Below, in pieces: positions 1-6,375 of a DNA stretch of 9,090 nucleotides. Location of the stretch: NCBI GenBank assembly GCA_021155845.1, contig JAJNBK010000093.1:1-9090 (forward strand), given 5' to 3'. A program made the position numbers and the translations under genes. Every line of letters begins with the position of its first letter. The first letter of the stretch is position 1. This DNA comes from Nitrososphaeraceae archaeon (GTDB lineage: Archaea; Thermoproteota; Nitrososphaeria; Nitrososphaerales; Nitrososphaeraceae). The notes beneath the pieces are model-generated. The model was given only the letters and a program-made list of their open reading frames with translations, did not search any database and was not told the DNA's origin.

Positions 1-660
1 AACTGGATAGATCATTTTAAATCAGAATTTAAACATCTAGGCGAATATATCAAAGCAAATAATATCAGAATATCCATGCATCCTGATCAATTTGTCATTC
101 TTAACTCTTCTAATGAAAAAGTGACTCATAATAGTATCAATGAATTAAAATATCACTGTAATATTTTAGATGCGATGGATCTAGACCAAACTGCCAAAGT
201 CCAGATCCATGTAGGCGGAGTTTATGGAGATAAGCCTAGGGCTATAAAAAAGTTCATTGAATGTTATTCCACTTTAAGTGAAGCCATAAAGAAGAGGATC
301 GCTATAGAAAATGATGACCATTTATTTAATTTAAAAGATTGCTTGGAGATCCATCAACAAACGGCTATTCCAATTATTTTTGATAACTTTCATCATGAAT
401 GCTTTAACAACAGTAAAGAATCAATAATTCAAGCAATTAAAAAAGCAAGTTCAACATGGAAAGTAAAAGACGGCTTACCTATGCTTGATTACAGTAGTCA
501 AAGTAAGGGAGAAAGAAAAGGAAAACATGCACCTACACTTGACCCTTTGTTATTCTGTAAGTTTATAATGGAAACACAAAGATTAGACTTTGACCTGATG
601 CTAGAAATAAAAGATAAAGAGAAAAGCGCATTAGCATTATCTCAATGTATAACAGTCTAA
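1..660 (+). CDS. uvsE: UV-damage endonuclease UvdE/UvsE, 3' part (5' end outside window)
   Basis: The frame is open from the left edge, so the first part of the gene lies outside; 219 residues are visible where the family usually has about 280-320. The family is a TIM-barrel endonuclease that nicks DNA 5' of UV photoproducts and some other lesions, starting alternative excision repair. Visible motifs in fragment numbering: HPDQF (27-31), HVGG (70-73), EN (104-105), DNFHHE (128-133), DYSSQ (163-167), KHAP (175-178) and MLEIKDKEK (200-208). By family knowledge, His70, Glu104, Asp128, His131, His176 and Glu202 are the probable metal ligands. The segment before SSQ has Asp163 where I recall His in the Thermus enzyme, so it may belong to a subgroup. 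An internal Met at 76 lies inside the conserved core and is not the start. The frame is intact, unlike several neighbours. Confidence 0.92.
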   Translation, partial: NWIDHFKSEFKHLGEYIKANNIRISMHPDQFVILNSSNEKVTHNSINELKYHCNILDAMDLDQTAKVQIHVGGVYGDKPRAIKKFIECYSTLSEAIKKRIAIENDDHLFNLKDCLEIHQQTAIPIIFDNFHHECFNNSKESIIQAIKKASSTWKVKDGLPMLDYSSQSKGERKGKHAPTLDPLLFCKFIMETQRLDFDLMLEIKDKEKSALALSQCITV

Positions 661-712
661 AGCAATACCATTATAATAATTGTAGAAGCAAAATTTTTAA
701 ATGTTAGATTAG

Positions 713-722
713 GATATAAAAG
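713..722 (+). promoter_or_regulatory. Archaeal TATA box (box A) for the PII gene
   Basis: GATATAAAAG is centred about 29 nt before the ATG at 747, in the short gap after uvsE. That spacing places the transcript start at or within a few bases of the ATG, and no Shine-Dalgarno motif is present. Confidence 0.6.
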
Positions 723-746
723 ATTAAGAATGATGCTTCTATAACT

Positions 747-1057
747 ATGAAGAAAATAGAGGCATTTATAACAACTGAAAAAACAGATTCAACATTATCA
801 GCTTTAGACGCTATCGGCATACAAGCAACATTCTATGAATCAAAGGGTAAGGGTAAGAAATATAAACTCAGTTATGGCAGAGGAGTAGCAGGTACTACTA
901 GATGCCATATTAAGAAAGGCGTACACTGGTAACTATAGTAGAAGAAAATCATGTCAAAGAGATACTGGATATTATAAGAGCGTCAACAATAACAAGCCAA
1001 AAGGGTGCAGGAAGAGTCATAGTTATCTCACAGGTAGAAGAAATAGTGAATATTTAA
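747..1057 (+). pseudogene. PII (GlnB/GlnK-like) nitrogen regulatory protein, split by a -1 frameshift
   Basis: PII proteins are small trimeric sensors of ATP/ADP and 2-oxoglutarate that control ammonium transporters and nitrogen enzymes. The first frame (747-932) reads MKKIEAFI, a helix, an IGI turn, then a Gly/Lys-rich T-loop with Tyr43 near the position of the classical modifiable Tyr, and stops after 61 codons. The second frame, entered near 917 and ending with TAA at 1055-1057, gives LVTIVEEN, an EILDIIRAS helix, QKGAGRVIVI and QVEEIVNI, which is the typical PII C-terminal half. Adding one A to the AAGAAAGG run at 912-919 joins them into one protein of about 103 residues, close to the usual 105-115. 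The break is therefore either a real mutation or a homopolymer sequencing error; the rest of the protein looks well conserved, which favours a recent or artefactual break. Which paralogue this is cannot be told. Confidence 0.85.
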
Positions 1058-1375
1058 TCTCTATACACATTATCTTACACAGACTAAATAATTCTTAAAG
1101 AGACATACATACACTCATTGAAGAAAAACTTCCACGGGGATTTCAAAGGTATCTAATATAAATTAACAATACCAAAAGAAGTTTGATACTTTTTCTGCCT
1201 TATCTGCTTTTAAGAAGTTAATCCGTAATTTGATTACTTAGATGTTCACTCTTTAGCCATCTGTGTTTTAAGGGATGTAAAGTAAGGAGTGGATTAGAAA
1301 GTTTGTTCAAGCAATGAATCAATATATATATACATATATATAAATATATATATAAATACATTAACCAATTATCAA
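1058..1375. other. Intergenic stretch between the PII gene and the GNAT remnant
   Basis: No convincing gene is seen. On the minus strand there is a short open stretch of about 34 codons (roughly 1220-1320) with no recognisable motif. The right end is the AT-repeat tract at 1322-1357. No tRNA, riboswitch or clear terminator was found. Confidence 0.5.
1322..1357. repeat. Low-complexity (AT)n tract
   Basis: Nearly pure AT-dinucleotide repeat, interrupted by one C and two AAA steps, lying just beyond the 3' end of the GNAT remnant. It could form cruciform or easily melted DNA; a specific function is not indicated. Confidence 0.8.
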
Positions 1376-1746
1376 TCATTCAAGCTTTTTTTCCATGAAG
1401 ATATTTGCTCTATGATTATCGTTATACCTGGCAATATCTACAAAGCCATTCTTTAAATACAGCGTCCGTGCTGCCTCTAAATATTTTGAACTATCCAAAA
1501 GGATCCTTGAATAGCCAATTCTTTTAGCAAAGTCTACTGCGGTATCAAGCAACTTTTGACCTATTCTGCAACCCAAAAGCATCCCCCATCAGATTTGTTA
1601 TAATGTCCTTCTATGCCAATGAGATCAGAATCCAAACCGTTGAATTCAAGTCTAAACTTAAATTCATTAACTATAATATCAGAAATGAGGTTGAGTACTT
1701 TTTTAGAATCACTTTTACGGAATAACCTTATTTGGACATTGGTCAA
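1376..1746 (-). pseudogene. GNAT-family N-acetyltransferase with internal deletion and frame change
   Basis: GNAT enzymes transfer an acetyl group from acetyl-CoA to amines. The N-terminal piece (1746 down to 1561, TTG start) reads IRLFRKSDSKKV, then KFRLEF and YNKSDGGCFWVAE, then a TAG. The C-terminal piece (to 1376) runs from RIGQKLLD through DFAKRIGYSRILLDSS and AARTLYLKNGFVDI to FMEKKLE, the usual end of this family. Together they give about 123 residues where about 160 are expected, so roughly 35-40 codons are absent: the central strands and the front of the R/Q-x-x-G-x-G acetyl-CoA loop, of which only IG remains. The join reads GCAGAATAGGTC, consistent with a deletion between short GAA repeats (inference). 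No in-frame ATG lies upstream of the TTG. With the cofactor loop gone the product should be inactive. Substrate unknown. Confidence 0.87.
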
Positions 1747-2125
1747 TGTAGGTATAAAGATATACCACTAATAAAGAAATTGTTATTCTACTCTATCCTG
1801 CCATTAAATACTTCTAAGACTTTGTTTTACTCAATATAATTATTATACTTCATACTCTAAATAAAAAGGAAAAACTTTCTTACTGCCATAGCGCTATTGT
1901 TTATACATGCTAAATAAAAGATCCTCCCAGTTTATGTATTTTAAATATTTCTTCTTTATCATAATATAAGAGCGTAGATAACAATCTCATCTTATGAGGT
2001 AATTTAATCATTGAATTACATTTGGACTGGTCTTATATTGCTTCATTGTCAATTATATCCACATATGATTGAATGAACTTCAATTGGAATATTCTTTATC
2101 AAAGGATCTGACTGTATAATCTAGG

Positions 2126-2157
2126 TCTACTTTTTAATGTGAAATTATGAATTCTAA
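2126..2157 (+). repeat. Left arm of a 32-bp perfect inverted repeat
   Basis: Begins TCTACTTTTTAATG and ends ATGAATTCTAA. It is an exact reverse complement, base for base over 32 positions, of 2531-2562. Matching stops at both ends (G2125 against T2563, T2158 against T2530). Confidence 0.95.
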
Positions 2158-2403
2158 TTCTTGAAAAAAAAGAATCAGCAATCCTTTTTGATCTATCATT
2201 TCCTCTCTTTTCTGTATTGATTTCTACATTGCTTCTGTCTATTTGTTAGATCCATTTTATTACTATGTTTGTCAAAATACAATCATTATCATCTAGACTT
2301 GTTTAATGTTAATAACAGATTTAAAAAATATGAATGCGAGTTTTCGTGAGTACATGACAGATAAACTCAAAGACACTCTAGGCAATGTATGATTTTTTCT
2401 ATG

Positions 2404-2425
2404 AAAGCATCTCAAGAGTGCTTTT
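2404..2425 (+). terminator. Hairpin with T-rich tail inside the inverted repeat
   Basis: AAAGCA (2404-2409) pairs with TGCTTT (2419-2424); an inner CT/AG step closes a CAAG loop with one bulged T. TTTTATTT follows. It lies 12 nt after the stop of the 28-codon frame at 2306-2392. It may be a terminator, though archaeal termination often needs only a T-run. Confidence 0.35.
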
Positions 2426-2530
2426 ATTTGCACATAGATTTCATTTATGCTTTAATAGTTTATATGCTGGATTCAAATCAATCTAGGCTTTTTTACTTAG
2501 TTAACTTCTTTTGTAAATATCCTCTATGAT

Positions 2531-2562
2531 TTAGAATTCATAATTTCACATTAAAAAGTAGA
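2531..2562 (-). repeat. Right arm of the 32-bp perfect inverted repeat
   Basis: Begins TTAGAATTCAT and ends TTAAAAAGTAGA, the exact reverse complement of 2126-2157. The gap between arms is 373 bp. With no mismatch in such AT-rich, decaying surroundings, the two copies are recent or maintained. Confidence 0.95.
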
Positions 2563-2653
2563 TGTTGGATATGTTAGGTTAATTCATTTTATTGTGAGGC
2601 TATGATCTTCTATAATTAATATTCGATTTCTGGTAACATTGAAGATTCCCTTT

Positions 2654-2836
2654 TTAGGCAGATGAAAAGTTACATGTTTGACAAGTTCTATAGATCTCAC
2701 CATCAAGATGATTAAAATGCGTTCTACATGTTAAGCATGTATGATGTATATCTTCAAAGCCATCAGGAGCAACAAATGCGAAACTCTCCAGATTTTGACT
2801 CTTGCATTTAATACATCGGCAGCCACATCTTATCAT
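2654..2836 (-). CDS. Small Cys-rich, zinc-ribbon-like protein (60 aa), function unknown
   Basis: The protein has eight Cys: 4, 6, 8 and 11 (C-x-C-x-C-x-x-C), 34 and 37 (CLTC), and 52 and 55 (CQTC). The three CxC/CxxC knuckles could bind one or two zinc ions. Between them lies a conserved-looking core, FVAPDGFEDIHHTC and FNHLDGEIY. There is no membrane segment or signal peptide. Start choice is firm: the ATG is 26 nt from a TATA box (2858-2866) and has no Shine-Dalgarno motif, so the mRNA is probably leaderless. The gene is divergent from the decayed RHH gene at 2908, with 71 bp between the two starts. Small proteins like this often bind nucleic acid or act as transcription accessory factors, but nothing here proves that. 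The frame is intact among broken neighbours. Confidence 0.75.
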   Translation of the reverse strand: MIRCGCRCIKCKSQNLESFAFVAPDGFEDIHHTCLTCRTHFNHLDGEIYRTCQTCNFSSA

Positions 2837-2857
2837 TACAAATTTTCGGATTAATCA

Positions 2858-2866
2858 AAATATAAA
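2858..2866 (-). promoter_or_regulatory. TATA box for the zinc-ribbon gene
   Basis: TTTATATTT on the minus strand, centred 26 nt before the ATG at 2836. A second TATA-like stretch on the plus strand (GTTATATTT, 2872-2880) is about 32 nt before the ATG at 2908, so the 71-bp gap may be a divergent promoter. Confidence 0.6.
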
Positions 2867-2907
2867 ATTTTGTTATATTTGTGTATGTATTATTATATAG
2901 TAAATCA

Positions 2908-3046
2908 ATGTCAGAACTTATTAATATTCACATGCCTGAGTCTCTAAGTCAATCAATTGCTTCTTTAACCAAAGGTATTATGTCTTAATTCACAGTTTAT
3001 AGCATTTGAAATAGAAATATTAAAGAACCTACAGTACAACTTCTGA
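2908..3046 (+). pseudogene. Decayed ribbon-helix-helix (ParD/CopG-like) small regulator
   Basis: The first frame begins MSELINIHMPESLSQSI, with the short beta strand and Met/Pro-Glu-Ser turn usual for RHH DNA-binding proteins, and stops after 26 codons (2986-2988). In the next frame the sequence continues NSQFIAFEIEILKNLQ to a TGA at 3044-3046, which fits the second RHH helix (often N-T/S-x-E-F-I-R in ParD-type proteins). Dropping one T near 2985 joins them into about 45 residues. RHH proteins dimerise and repress their own operon, often as antitoxins; no toxin gene follows. This reconstruction is my inference from a short sequence; an unrelated short open frame is the alternative. Confidence 0.4.
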
Positions 3047-3208
3047 TAATAAAATGTCTTTATTGTCCATCTTTTTTTAGTAAGCACAATTCAGGCAACC
3101 TATAATATTAATATAAATCTTATAAAATCCTAACATATTATGAATTACACATATAATATATTACATAAGTCTCACACATAAAATCAAAGTGCGTTCTGTC
3201 ATCATCAT

Positions 3209-3224
3209 AATCCATTAATGGATT
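3209..3224. repeat. 16-bp perfect palindrome
   Basis: AATCCATTAATGGATT is its own reverse complement. It lies about 65 bp before the TATA box of the 46-aa gene, where an operator could sit, but no regulator binding is shown. Confidence 0.4.
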
Positions 3225-3287
3225 TGTTGTATAAATTCACGCCAATTATCAAGACAAGACAACAACCACAGATTAGCACTATCTAAC

Positions 3288-3297
3288 CTTTAAATAA
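3288..3297 (+). promoter_or_regulatory. TATA box for the 46-aa acidic protein gene
   Basis: CTTTAAATAA is centred about 25 nt before the ATG at 3318, ideal for a leaderless archaeal transcript. Confidence 0.6.
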
Positions 3298-3317
3298 GAT
3301 ATAATTAGATTTCAGCT

Positions 3318-3458
3318 ATGAAGATAGAAATTGAAATGAATACAGAGTCGACTGATGTGTCTCAGATCTTACAAAAGGTTTCCCAAATAGTGGAATCAGT
3401 AAAAGGACAAGGATTTACTATAAAAGAGTTAGAAATCGAATCAGACGAAGAAGATTAG
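3318..3458 (+). CDS. Acidic small protein (46 aa), function unknown
   Basis: The frame runs ATG 3318 to TAG 3456 without interruption. The product begins MKIEIEMNTES, has a central amphipathic helix-like stretch (ILQKVSQIVESVKGQG, about 17-32), then a strand-like FTIKELEIE, and ends in an acidic ESDEED tail. No Cys, signal peptide or membrane segment. Support for a real gene is the well-placed TATA box, the alternating hydrophobic pattern and the biased, low-complexity-free composition in a region where other frames are full of stops. I do not recognise the family. It stands alone, with no neighbour within 250 bp on either side in its direction. Confidence 0.55.
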   Translation: MKIEIEMNTESTDVSQILQKVSQIVESVKGQGFTIKELEIESDEED

Positions 3459-3571
3459 GATGAAGATTAATGATGTTAAATCCTTGTATCTTCCTATTTG
3501 ATTTCATATTTGTTGATTAAAGTTTAATTGTAGTAAAGCATGGTGAGTCAACAGCATATCAGGCTCTTTGT

Positions 3572-3592
3572 ACAACAATATAACATTGTTGT
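3572..3592. repeat. 8-bp stem hairpin, 5-nt loop
   Basis: ACAACAAT pairs perfectly with ATTGTTGT across an ATAAC loop and is followed by TTATT. It lies 114 bp beyond the 46-aa gene, rather far for its terminator. Confidence 0.4.
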
Positions 3593-3784
3593 TTATTCAT
3601 ATCATTCTCTAGGTATTATTACATAATCAATAACATATTAAGACGAGCAGAAAAAACGATGCATGGGAGCATTTAAAGATATCTTGCCAGCGTTATTTGG
3701 AAGACTATTGATACTTTTGTCATATATATCCCAGCCACCCAAAGAATAGAAAAATCACAATTATTTTCATCATCGTTATTGTTT

Positions 3785-3963
3785 TTATCCATCGATTTCT
3801 GCTGCCTTCACATTAAAAATTCGAGACGCAAGTAACTTCCTCACCTCTTTATGATATCTCCCGAAGGTTTTCACCTTAATTATAAAGCTCTATAATCTTC
3901 TTTCTATTTCTGGTTTGACTAATATAATTATCTTGTAAAATATTTTAGTTGTATATTGACTAC
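3785..3963 (-). pseudogene. Possible decayed small gene, unrecognised
   Basis: One minus-strand frame reads IIILVKPEIERRL, a TAG stop, then SFIIKVKTFGRYHKEVRK, LLASRIFN and VKAAEIDG before TAA at 3785-3787. The helix-rich, charged composition on both sides of the single stop suggests one former coding sequence of about 55-60 codons. No start codon or family is identifiable, and chance is a serious alternative. Confidence 0.25.
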
Positions 3964-4059
3964 AGATCCAAGGCTTCTGAGGATACTATATAGATCATAT
4001 GCCATATTAGGAAAATTAAGATATTATTATTACTTGTTGATGCAGTAGTAGTTGTACAT

Positions 4060-4323
4060 TTACGAATAGGATTTGTGAATATAACACCATTTCCAAGATC
4101 TATCAGGCAGTGCTATCATTGCAGGATGACCAGTCTCTTTGAAATGTCTTGTAGCATGCAATCCCTCGGACGAATCGCAACATCCGACATGACCGCAAGT
4201 CAAACATAGACGGAGTGCCACCCATTGAGTACCTTCTTTTTCACATTCTTCGCAGTATGATGTTTTAGGTGAAATGTTCTCATCAACATCTTTAACATGA
4301 CTGCAAATTTGCTTCTCTTTCAT
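4060..4323 (-). CDS. UBP-type (ZnF-UBP) zinc finger protein, 87 aa
   Basis: The protein is a single ZnF-UBP domain. From the chosen start: Cys7-x-His9, Cys24-x-x-Cys27, Cys40-x-x-Cys43, then HVGCCDSS (45-52), His56, His60, TGHP (64-67), and WKWCY (77-81). These match the zinc ligands and aromatic pocket of the domain, which in eukaryotic deubiquitinases binds the free C-terminal Gly-Gly of ubiquitin. Here it stands alone, as in many bacteria and archaea, and its partner is unknown; archaeal ubiquitin-like modifiers are one conceivable ligand (inference). The frame is also open back to a TTG at 4347, but a TATA box at 4350-4359 lies only about 8 nt from that codon and about 32 nt from the ATG at 4323, so I choose the ATG. 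The usual acidic residues after the final WCY are replaced by IHKSYS. Transcribed alone. Confidence 0.92.
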   Translation of the reverse strand: MKEKQICSHVKDVDENISPKTSYCEECEKEGTQWVALRLCLTCGHVGCCDSSEGLHATRHFKETGHPAMIALPDRSWKWCYIHKSYS

Positions 4324-4349
4324 ATTATTCTTAATTAGAGTAACCAAGT

Positions 4350-4359
4350 CATATAAAAT
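4350..4359 (-). promoter_or_regulatory. TATA box for the UBP zinc-finger gene
   Basis: ATTTTATATG on the minus strand, centred about 32 nt before the ATG at 4323. This placement decides the start codon against the upstream TTG at 4347. Confidence 0.55.
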
Positions 4360-4801
4360 GCTTAGTCAACAAATTGCAATGCGTTTCTATAGAGAGTACA
4401 GGAAGTATTAACGAATTGCGTACATAATTATTTCCTAGCAAGTCTTCACCCTATAAAATAAGTAGTATTATTAACTCTTGACGATCCTTAGGTAGATGGC
4501 TTACAGATATATTTACATTGTAGGAATTTCGAAAATAGGCGTAGATTATGCAATAAAAAATGTGATCTGACAAACTAGAAAAATAGTCAAAAATTTATGA
4601 TGGGTAGAGATAGGACGTATACGGTAACACTTGAAAATGAAAAAAATAAAAATATAGAAAGTATCAAATAGAGTTAAAAATTGGATTCAAATTGAGCGCA
4701 ACGTAGCAAAACAAGAAGAGGATCGAAAAAATACAAAATATTGATTAACTTCAATTGGGATCAGGAAATCGTCAAATACTCCTTTGTATCTATATACTGC
4801 T
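4360..4801. other. Gene-poor stretch between the UBP gene and the exporter
   Basis: Only short open frames occur, such as 24 codons at 4597-4671 (+, MMGRDRTYTVTLENEK…), whose N-terminal part looks protein-like but lacks a clear promoter. No RNA gene, repeat or strong hairpin was found. Confidence 0.4.
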
Positions 4802-6300
4802 TCAGCTAAGATTTGGAATAGCCATCTTCACAACTCTCGCTCTTAGCAATACTGCTAAGATAATGGAAACAAAGGCTATTACTGAAGCAGTCGTAAATAT
4901 CATGTCAAATGCCATATCTGAAGGAAAAGACCTCATTACACCATTAACATTTAGAATAGATTGATTCATCTGCATGTACATTGCTGCTAAGGCTGGTCCT
5001 ATTGCACTTCCGATAATTCGTATAAGGGTGGCTATACCAAGCTGATTGTGATAATTATTGTTCCAAATATTATTGGTTTCAATGAACCCAACTTTGAAAT
5101 TATGAAACCTGAGGTTGGTCCGAAGATCAGGAAAACTAACGCAAAAGGCAACTGTATACTTCCTGTACTAATTGCATCGGCTCCAAAACCAAGAGGGTCA
5201 GGATTCCTAACTAATATCGGTATGGTCTGAAAGACCATGAAATTTGATAACCCAACAATAAGTATAATCAGATTTGCAGGAAGAATTGCTTTGTTTAGGA
5301 CAAGTTTCAAATCAACTAATGGGTTTTTTTCTTTTCTTTCTATCTGCACAAACACCATAAATGAAATTATTGCGAAAGCAACAAATGCACCAATTTGATA
5401 CATAGAAGATGACGAGGAGGAGGAGGACATTGATGGCAATTCAGTGTTCATATTGTTAGAAGACGTTTCAATAAGTGTGAGGATGAGTAAGAATGAAGTA
5501 ATGGCAGCAGCCAAACTAATTGCACCTTTTATATCTATTCGTCTATCAGGTCTGCTGCTAGTGTCTTTTTTAGTTTGCAAAGAAGATGATTCTGGCTTTA
5601 CTTTTTCTGCTGGACTTTGATTATTGCTCCATTGATACTTATCACTCTCCTCTTCATTTAAGTGAACAAATCGCCATATTACAATCAGAAGTGAAATGGA
5701 GATAGGTATTATTGTGATGAATGTTGCATGCCAACCAAAAAACTGAACTATGAAGGCGCCAATAGACAAACCTATTGCAGCACCAGCTGCAAACATTGAA
5801 CTGATTACTCCTTGACCAATGGATATCTTCTCTCTTGGAAATTGGTCTCTGATAATTCCAAACGCTATTGGAAACATAGACATTCCTATTCCTTGAATTG
5901 CTCTGATAGATAGTAGAAAGTATATGTTAGTCGCAAACCCGCCTATAAAGACCCCTACAGCGTAAATTATCATGATGATAAGAAGTACTTTCTTTTTTCC
6001 GTAGATGTCTGACAACTTGCCAGCTATTGGAGTAGTAACGGCCCCTGTAACCAAATATGCTGTAAGAATCCAAGATGACATGCTGTATGAAACCTGAAAA
6101 TCCCGTATTATGTCGGGGATGGCAGGAATCAACATTGTTTCAGCATACATCGCCATAGTAGCTATCGAGCTAAGAATTACCAGCAGTTTCCAAGCGTAGG
6201 TAGATACCTTTGTGTTTGAAGAAAAAGATGATGAATAATTTGGATTTTGCGCCTCCTCTCTATTAGAGGTTTTATTTTTTTTTCCTAACGGATTTTCCAA
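4802..6300 (-). pseudogene. MFS drug exporter, DHA2/EmrB-QacA type (14 TM), with internal deletion near the C-terminus
   Basis: A proton-driven multidrug exporter of the cytoplasmic membrane. The N-terminal frame (6300 to 5032, 422 aa) starts at a TTG; upstream it meets a stop without any ATG. TM1 spans about 39-62; motif A GKLSDIYGKKK is at 94-104; an antiporter-type Gly-rich TM5 lies about 163-188; TM6 about 190-211; a long charged loop 213-256; TM7 258-278; a run of eight Ser at 292-299; more helices to LV422. It stops inside the eleventh or so helix at a TAG. Another frame then resumes with GIATLIRIIGSAIGP, MYMQ, a last helix (FVSIILAVLLRARV) and MAIPNLS, ending with TGA at 4802-4804 (about 78 aa). 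About 50 codons (one helix and loops) seem missing, since 14-TM members are about 530-560 aa. The MarR gene lies 75 bp upstream. Lacking a helix and a continuous frame, it should be inactive as written. Confidence 0.88.
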
Positions 6301-6375
6301 TTTTGATTTTTCTCTCTCTCCTCTTAACTTGCCTTTGCTTTCTTACCTTCTATTTCTGATTTGTAATGTCTAATC

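Larger units (their letters stand above)
2126..2562. mobile_element. Possible MITE-like or other inverted-repeat-bounded element (437 bp)
   Basis: A 32-bp perfect inverted repeat encloses 373 bp with no transposase, which is the layout of a MITE or a solo-end relic. I see no obvious target-site duplication: the bases outside the arms (…AATCTAGG and TGTTGGAT…) do not match. Inside, on the plus strand, lies a 28-codon open frame (2306-2392, starting MLITDLKNMN) followed within 12 nt by a hairpin and T-rich tail (2404-2425), plus an A-rich hairpin just inside the left arm (ATTCTT / AAGAAT near 2157-2175). Alternatives are a large RNA hairpin-forming region or chance survival of one inverted duplication. 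That the repeat exists is certain; that it is mobile is a guess. Confidence 0.3.
1747..2653. other. About 900 bp without a convincing gene; holds the long inverted repeat
   Basis: Between the GNAT remnant and the zinc-ribbon gene I see no standard gene. A minus-strand stretch at 1910-2011 (33 codons, beginning MIKLPHKMRLLS) reads like protein, and its frame continues upstream past one stop towards about 2090, so it may be a decayed gene; I do not recognise it. The main structure is the 32-bp inverted repeat at 2126-2157 and 2531-2562, listed separately. Confidence 0.45.
3459..4059. other. About 600 bp largely without genes; hairpin and possible decayed minus-strand gene
   Basis: It contains the hairpin at 3572-3592. 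At 3663-3749 (+) a 28-codon frame (MGAFKDILPALFGRLL…) with a hydrophobic middle is preceded by a weak TATA-like ACATATTAAG about 28 nt upstream; its reality is uncertain. At about 3785-3963 (-) a frame with a single internal stop looks protein-like and is listed separately. Nothing else is supported. Confidence 0.4.

Noticed and set aside
1322..1357. AT tract as a replication origin
   Set aside because: No origin recognition boxes and no cdc6/orc1 gene nearby; simple low-complexity sequence is enough to explain it.
4755..4964. 69-codon plus-strand open frame
   Set aside because: It is antisense to the C-terminal remnant of the MFS exporter, whose family motifs are clear on the minus strand.
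5048..5230. 60-codon plus-strand open frame
   Set aside because: Lies wholly inside the exporter on the opposite strand and shows no family signature.
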